In this document: piece by piece, positions 14,348-17,444 of the stretch
Layout: the number at the start of each line of letters is the position of its first letter
How positions within the stretch are numbered: position 1 is the stretch's first letter
Assembly (NCBI GenBank): GCA_035248725.1
Contig: DATFHG010000139.1
Span: 1-17,444 of the forward strand
Source: DASPMP01 sp035248725
GTDB taxonomy: Bacteria > Gemmatimonadota > Gemmatimonadetes > Gemmatimonadales > Gemmatimonadaceae
Length of the DNA stretch: 17,444 nt
Direction: 5' to 3'
Notes under the pieces: generated by a model
Database searches by the model: none
Seen by the model: the letters and a program-made list of their open reading frames with translations, nothing else
What the model was told of the DNA's origin: nothing
Translations under genes and position numbers: made by a program

Positions 14348-15450
14348 TGATGCAGGTGTTGGCGATGTCTCGTGTAATTCCGGGCGGTGCGGTGGCGCGC
14401 CGCTGCGTGCTCACGATGTTCGTATCGGCCGCCGCGCTGCTCGTCGTGGCGGCCCACGTGGATGCGCAGGTCGCAAGCACGTCCGTGCGCCAGCGATCGG
14501 CGTCGACGCCGCGCGACTCCGCGCGCACGCGACGCGAGCGGCTGCTGCTGCGTTTCGACTCGTTGCGGTATGAGTTCGAGCACACGCGGTTGTCCGACGC
14601 GGACCGTGAGTCGCTGTCGGACGAGATGCACGACACGATGATGGCGCTCCAGGAGTCGCTCGACGGCAATGAACCCGCGATGGCCATGGCGTTCAAGCGC
14701 GCCGATCCCACGCGCGGGTATCTGGGCCTTTCTTTCGACGGTCCGAATGTCGACGAGCGCCGCGGCGGCGAACGCATCATCCGCTTCCTGGACTATCCGC
14801 GCATCGCGCTCGTCGAGCCGGGTTCGCCCGCCGAGCGTGCGGGCATCGCGGAAGGCGATACCCTGCTGCAGCTGAATGGCAGCGACGTGCGCGACCGGCC
14901 GATCTCGCTCACGAAGATCCTGGTGCCCGATCAGCGCATCCGTCTGCGCGTGCGCCGCGCCACGACGCCGATGGAGTTTCGCGTAACGGTGGCGAAGGCA
15001 CCCGGCTACGTGATGAGCCGCATGGCGCCGCCAGCGCCGATGGTCGTGGGGGTTGCGCCGACGCCCGCGGCGCCACGCTCAGTCCGCGTCTATCCCGGGG
15101 AAGACCTTCCACGCACACCGATGCCGCCGATGGCGCCGATGCCCGCGGCGATGGCGATGACGTGGGTGATGCAGGACGGCGTCGCCGGCGCGCGACTGGA
15201 GAACATCACGGAAGGGCTCGGCCGCGCGCTGGGAACGAGCAGCGGAGTGCTCGTGCTCCGCGTCGCTCCGGGATCGCCGGCGGCCGAGTCCGGGCTGCGC
15301 GACGGCGACATCATCCTGCGCGCGTCAGGAACACCGGTCCGCAGCGTGCGCGAGGTGCGCGAGCAGCTCCTCGACGCGGACGGCGATGCGGGCGTGAAGC
15401 TGCTGCTGCTGCGCGAACGCAAGCAGCGGGAGATCACGCTTCGCTGGTAA
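14347..15450 (+). CDS. Exported two-PDZ-domain protein
   Basis: This 367-residue protein has a signal peptide (VLTMFVSAAALLVVAA) with likely cleavage near AHVDA-Q (residue 40). A charged helical region (56-105, coiled-coil-like) follows. PDZ1 is at about 124-217, with YLGLSF and EPGSPAERAGIAEGDTLLQLNG. A Pro/Met/Ala-rich linker (225-272) leads to PDZ2 at about 281-367, with VAPGSPAAESGLRDGDIILRAS, ending at the stop. No serine-protease triad or site-2 protease motif is seen, so it is a binding or adaptor protein rather than HtrA or RseP. The ATG at 14347 shares one base with the anti-sigma stop; ATGs at 14350 and 14365 are alternatives. Its location suggests that it senses or presents envelope proteins to this sigma system. 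The last 17 bases overlap the convergent flavoprotein gene. Confidence 0.88.
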   Translation: MMQVLAMSRVIPGGAVARRCVLTMFVSAAALLVVAAHVDAQVASTSVRQRSASTPRDSARTRRERLLLRFDSLRYEFEHTRLSDADRESLSDEMHDTMMALQESLDGNEPAMAMAFKRADPTRGYLGLSFDGPNVDERRGGERIIRFLDYPRIALVEPGSPAERAGIAEGDTLLQLNGSDVRDRPISLTKILVPDQRIRLRVRRATTPMEFRVTVAKAPGYVMSRMAPPAPMVVGVAPTPAAPRSVRVYPGEDLPRTPMPPMAPMPAAMAMTWVMQDGVAGARLENITEGLGRALGTSSGVLVLRVAPGSPAAESGLRDGDIILRASGTPVRSVREVREQLLDADGDAGVKLLLLRERKQREITLRW

Positions 15451-16372
15451 CGAGCGGCTCCAGCTTGCTGCCCTCGGGCACCAGCGATTTGTGAATGGCG
15501 ACTGACGCGATCGCGCCGTCCGCCGCGGCCGCGATGGCGAGCTGGGCTCCGGGCACGATGTCACCCGCTGCGTAGACGTCGCGCACCGACGTGTGATAAT
15601 GCTCGTCGACGATGATATGGCCTCCTTCGTCGCGCGCGCATCCGAGCTGAGCACCGAGATCGTCGGCGGGATATTGCCCGATCGCGAAGAAGATCTTGTC
15701 GGCGTCCAGATCCATGCCGTTCTCGAGCGAGAGACAGTGCACCCGGCGGTCGCGCGCGCATACGCTGACCACGCGATCGGTCAACACCGGGATGTTGAGG
15801 GCGTCGAGCTTCTCACAGTATTCCAGCTCATCCAGGTCGGGCGGATGGCCGTTGGTGCAGATGATGATGTCGCGCGTCCATGTCGAGAGGTTGAGCGCCA
15901 TCCCGACGGCTTTGCGTCCGTGACCGATGACCACCGTCTTCTTTCCGCGCGCTTCGTAGCCGTCGCAATCCGGACAGACATGCGCCGTCTCGCCGTAGAC
16001 CTTCTCGAGCCCCGGAATGTCCGGCCAGACGTCCCTGAGCCCGATGGCCAGCAGGACGCGGCGCGCCTGATAGACCGCGCCGCTTTCCAGCGCCAGCCCG
16101 AACGTCGCGTCATCCAGCCGGTCGGCGCTCTGGACCGTGTCGTCGACGAGCACGGCACCGTAGTGGCGCGCCTCATCCCGGCCCAGGGCGCGCAGCTCCG
16201 CGGGCCGGATGTGCGGCAGTCCCAGAAATCCGTTCACACCGCGGGTTTCCCAGTTGCGCGGGTCGCCGCTGTCGATGAGCACGACGCGGTGCAGGTACCG
16301 GGACAACCAGACGGCGGCGGAGAGTCCGGCGGGTCCGCCGCCCACCACGGCGACGTCGAAAAGATCCGTCAT
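15434..16372 (-). CDS. Thioredoxin-reductase-like NAD(P)/FAD oxidoreductase
   Basis: This 312-residue flavoprotein has the low-molecular-weight thioredoxin reductase layout. The FAD-binding GGGPAG motif is at 11-16 and the redox pair Cys133-Pro-Asp-Cys136 lies in HVCPDCDGYEARGK. The nucleotide-binding VIGHGRKAVGMAL is at 148-160 with GxGxxA, and VYAAGD at 267-271 binds the FAD pyrophosphate. The CPDC active site differs from the CATC of E. coli TrxB. This subgroup also includes NAD(P)/FAD oxidoreductases of unknown partner, so the specific name trxB is not assigned. No thioredoxin gene is nearby. It is 35 bases downstream of the matrixin gene, on the same strand, and convergent with the PDZ gene by a 17-base overlap. 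Confidence 0.88.
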   Translation of the reverse strand: MTDLFDVAVVGGGPAGLSAAVWLSRYLHRVVLIDSGDPRNWETRGVNGFLGLPHIRPAELRALGRDEARHYGAVLVDDTVQSADRLDDATFGLALESGAVYQARRVLLAIGLRDVWPDIPGLEKVYGETAHVCPDCDGYEARGKKTVVIGHGRKAVGMALNLSTWTRDIIICTNGHPPDLDELEYCEKLDALNIPVLTDRVVSVCARDRRVHCLSLENGMDLDADKIFFAIGQYPADDLGAQLGCARDEGGHIIVDEHYHTSVRDVYAAGDIVPGAQLAIAAAADGAIASVAIHKSLVPEGSKLEPLVTSEA

Positions 16373-16407
16373 CGCCCCGCCATCGTGGGCAAGAACCCGG
16401 CCCGCGG

Positions 16408-17235
16408 TTAGCGCACGAATCCCGGGGGCAGCGTGTAGATCAGATGCAGAGTGGCCTGGTCGCGCGCGCTGATGGTCGGGGTCCTGGACTCAGGGTACAT
16501 CACGTCCGTCGTGTCCGACGAATGTCCGAGGCCCAGAGCGTGGCCGATCTCGTGGCGTGCCACACCGGCGACCATCTCGGCGGGAAGGGCAGCTCCAAGG
16601 GAGTCGTGCAGCGCCACACTGATGTCGGCGTTGACGAGCCAACCGATCTGATCGCGGGCGATGGACGTGACGCCGATGCGCCGGCCTTCGAGCTGTCGGA
16701 CGAACCGGACGGTGATGTCGGCGCCGACGGGATCCGTGACGACGTCGAATTGGATGGGAAAGCCGGCCGCCCGCCATTCCTCGAGGGCATGCTCCGCAGA
16801 ACCGGCGTACGCCGGATTGAAGTCCGGCACATTCGATTCGCGCTCGATGAAGACACGCAAGCCGTCCGCGCGGCGGTCCGGCCACCGCATGACGAGCTGC
16901 TGGTTCTGCTGCAGGATGTCCGCGATGTACGTGCCCGATGCGTTGTCGCGGATTTGGTCGCGGACTACGGCATCGTCGCGGAGCGGTGCGGGAATACCGG
17001 ACGGCCGCAGCTCTACCGGCCCCTGATCATTCGCGATCGATGCCGGCGACAGCACGGCCGACCCTGCCGGATGTGGTCGCGCTCCCACGTCGCCGGGCGT
17101 GGAATCACGGGCGGCACCCTGCGGAACGACGGGTGGCCGATGCGCGCGCTCGTGACCCATCTGCCGGCCCTGGGCGACGATGAAGCCGACGATGCCGACG
17201 AGCAGCGCGAGAGGAACGAGTTCGCTTTTGCGCAC
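16408..17235 (-). CDS. Matrixin-family zinc metalloprotease, membrane-anchored or secreted
   Basis: This 275-residue protein has an N-terminal hydrophobic segment (LVPLALLVGIVGFIVA, 6-21) after MRKSE, so it is a signal anchor or signal peptide. A Pro/Ala-rich linker runs to about 90, and the catalytic domain lies at about 115-270. The zinc motif is HEIGHALGLGH (His228, Glu229, His232, His238), and Met246 in DVMYP is the Met-turn of metzincins. An interior RWPDRRADGLRVFIE strand resembles the edge strand of matrixins. The prodomain cysteine switch is not seen. The start is GTG at 17235. The gene lies 14 bases after a second matrixin gene with a similar C-terminus (SARDQATLHLIYTLP here; SESDKATARLLYSLP upstream). 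Together these imply a tandem duplication with extracytoplasmic substrates. Confidence 0.88.
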   Translation of the reverse strand: MRKSELVPLALLVGIVGFIVAQGRQMGHERAHRPPVVPQGAARDSTPGDVGARPHPAGSAVLSPASIANDQGPVELRPSGIPAPLRDDAVVRDQIRDNASGTYIADILQQNQQLVMRWPDRRADGLRVFIERESNVPDFNPAYAGSAEHALEEWRAAGFPIQFDVVTDPVGADITVRFVRQLEGRRIGVTSIARDQIGWLVNADISVALHDSLGAALPAEMVAGVARHEIGHALGLGHSSDTTDVMYPESRTPTISARDQATLHLIYTLPPGFVR

Positions 17236-17249
17236 CGAAAGACCGGGCG

Positions 17250-17444
17250 CTAACGGCTGCTATACTGGCCGGCGGGCAGCGAGTAGAGCAGGCGCGCGGT
17301 GGCCTTGTCCGATTCCGACAGACTGCGGACGCGCACTTTCGGCGCCATCACGCACGATGGATCGGTGGTGTGATCGAGACCAAGGAGATGGCCGATTTCG
17401 TGGAGGGCCATTGCGTGCATGGCGTCGTCTTCCAGCAGCTCACC
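17250..17444 (-). CDS. Second matrixin-family zinc metalloprotease (C-terminal part; continues past the window)
   Basis: The minus strand has an open frame from the window end to a TAG at 17250-17252, giving 64 visible residues. It begins with DDAMHAMALHEIGHLLGLDH, so the zinc motif is HEIGHLLGLDH (His15, Glu16, His19, His25 in the visible part). Met33 follows in CVMAP, equivalent to the Met-turn. The end SLSESDKATARLLYSLPAG parallels the end of the next gene downstream. The start and prodomain lie outside the window, so membrane targeting cannot be judged. It is a paralogue next to the complete matrixin gene and probably in the same operon. A Cys (31) precedes the Met-turn, unlike its neighbour. 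Confidence 0.82.
   Translation of the reverse strand, partial: GELLEDDAMHAMALHEIGHLLGLDHTTDPSCVMAPKVRVRSLSESDKATARLLYSLPAGQYSSR

Noticed and set aside
1..17444. CRISPR array, insertion sequence, phage or tRNA genes
   Set aside because: No direct-repeat arrays, transposase-like frames, integrase motifs or cloverleaf-like sequences were seen.

Overview
The window is a dense, GC-rich bacterial chromosomal segment. It holds seventeen protein-coding genes, two of them cut by the window edges, with short or negative spacers. There are no RNA genes, insertion sequences, phage genes or CRISPR repeats. High GC, frequent GTG/TTG starts, a kinase-TolB-TPR receptor and an ECF/anti-sigma/PDZ cluster suggest a Gemmatimonadota- or Acidobacteriota-like organism. 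That placement is inference from gene style, not from a marker gene.

Layout. (1) 1-1744: 3' part of a membrane Ser/Thr kinase fused to a TolB-like and TPR region. (2) 1802-2793: an M23 peptidoglycan-hydrolase lipoprotein translationally coupled to a YhbY-type RNA-binding protein. (3) 2723-5492 (minus): a two-subunit molybdenum hydroxylase (Mo subunit plus 2Fe-2S subunit, no FAD subunit). It is divergent from a 7Fe ferredoxin at 5580-5846. (4) 5854-9837 (minus): five tightly packed genes, in transcription order an AI-2E-family permease, a PLP enzyme of the ACC deaminase/D-cysteine desulfhydrase family, a hotdog thioesterase, an alpha/beta hydrolase and an ICMT/PEMT-like methyltransferase. (5) 9894-11039: ribonuclease D, convergent with a MIP18/SufT-type Fe-S assembly factor (11046-11402) and an exported beta-lactamase-fold serine hydrolase upstream of it (11448-12794). 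(6) 13066-15450: ECF sigma factor, zinc-binding transmembrane anti-sigma factor and an exported two-PDZ protein, overlapping end to end and preceded by a candidate ECF-type promoter. (7) 15434-17444 (minus): a thioredoxin-reductase-like flavoprotein downstream of two tandem matrixin-type zinc proteases, the upstream one cut by the window edge.

How the genes relate. Several parts point to the cell envelope: M23 lipoprotein, serine hydrolase, PDZ protein, anti-sigma factor and two matrixins. The sigma/anti-sigma/PDZ cluster is the best candidate for an uncharacterised regulatory module, since the PDZ protein has no visible protease domain and could act as a sensor or adaptor. The Mo hydroxylase without FAD subunit beside a ferredoxin is the second. 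Most other genes are ordinary housekeeping or metabolic genes.
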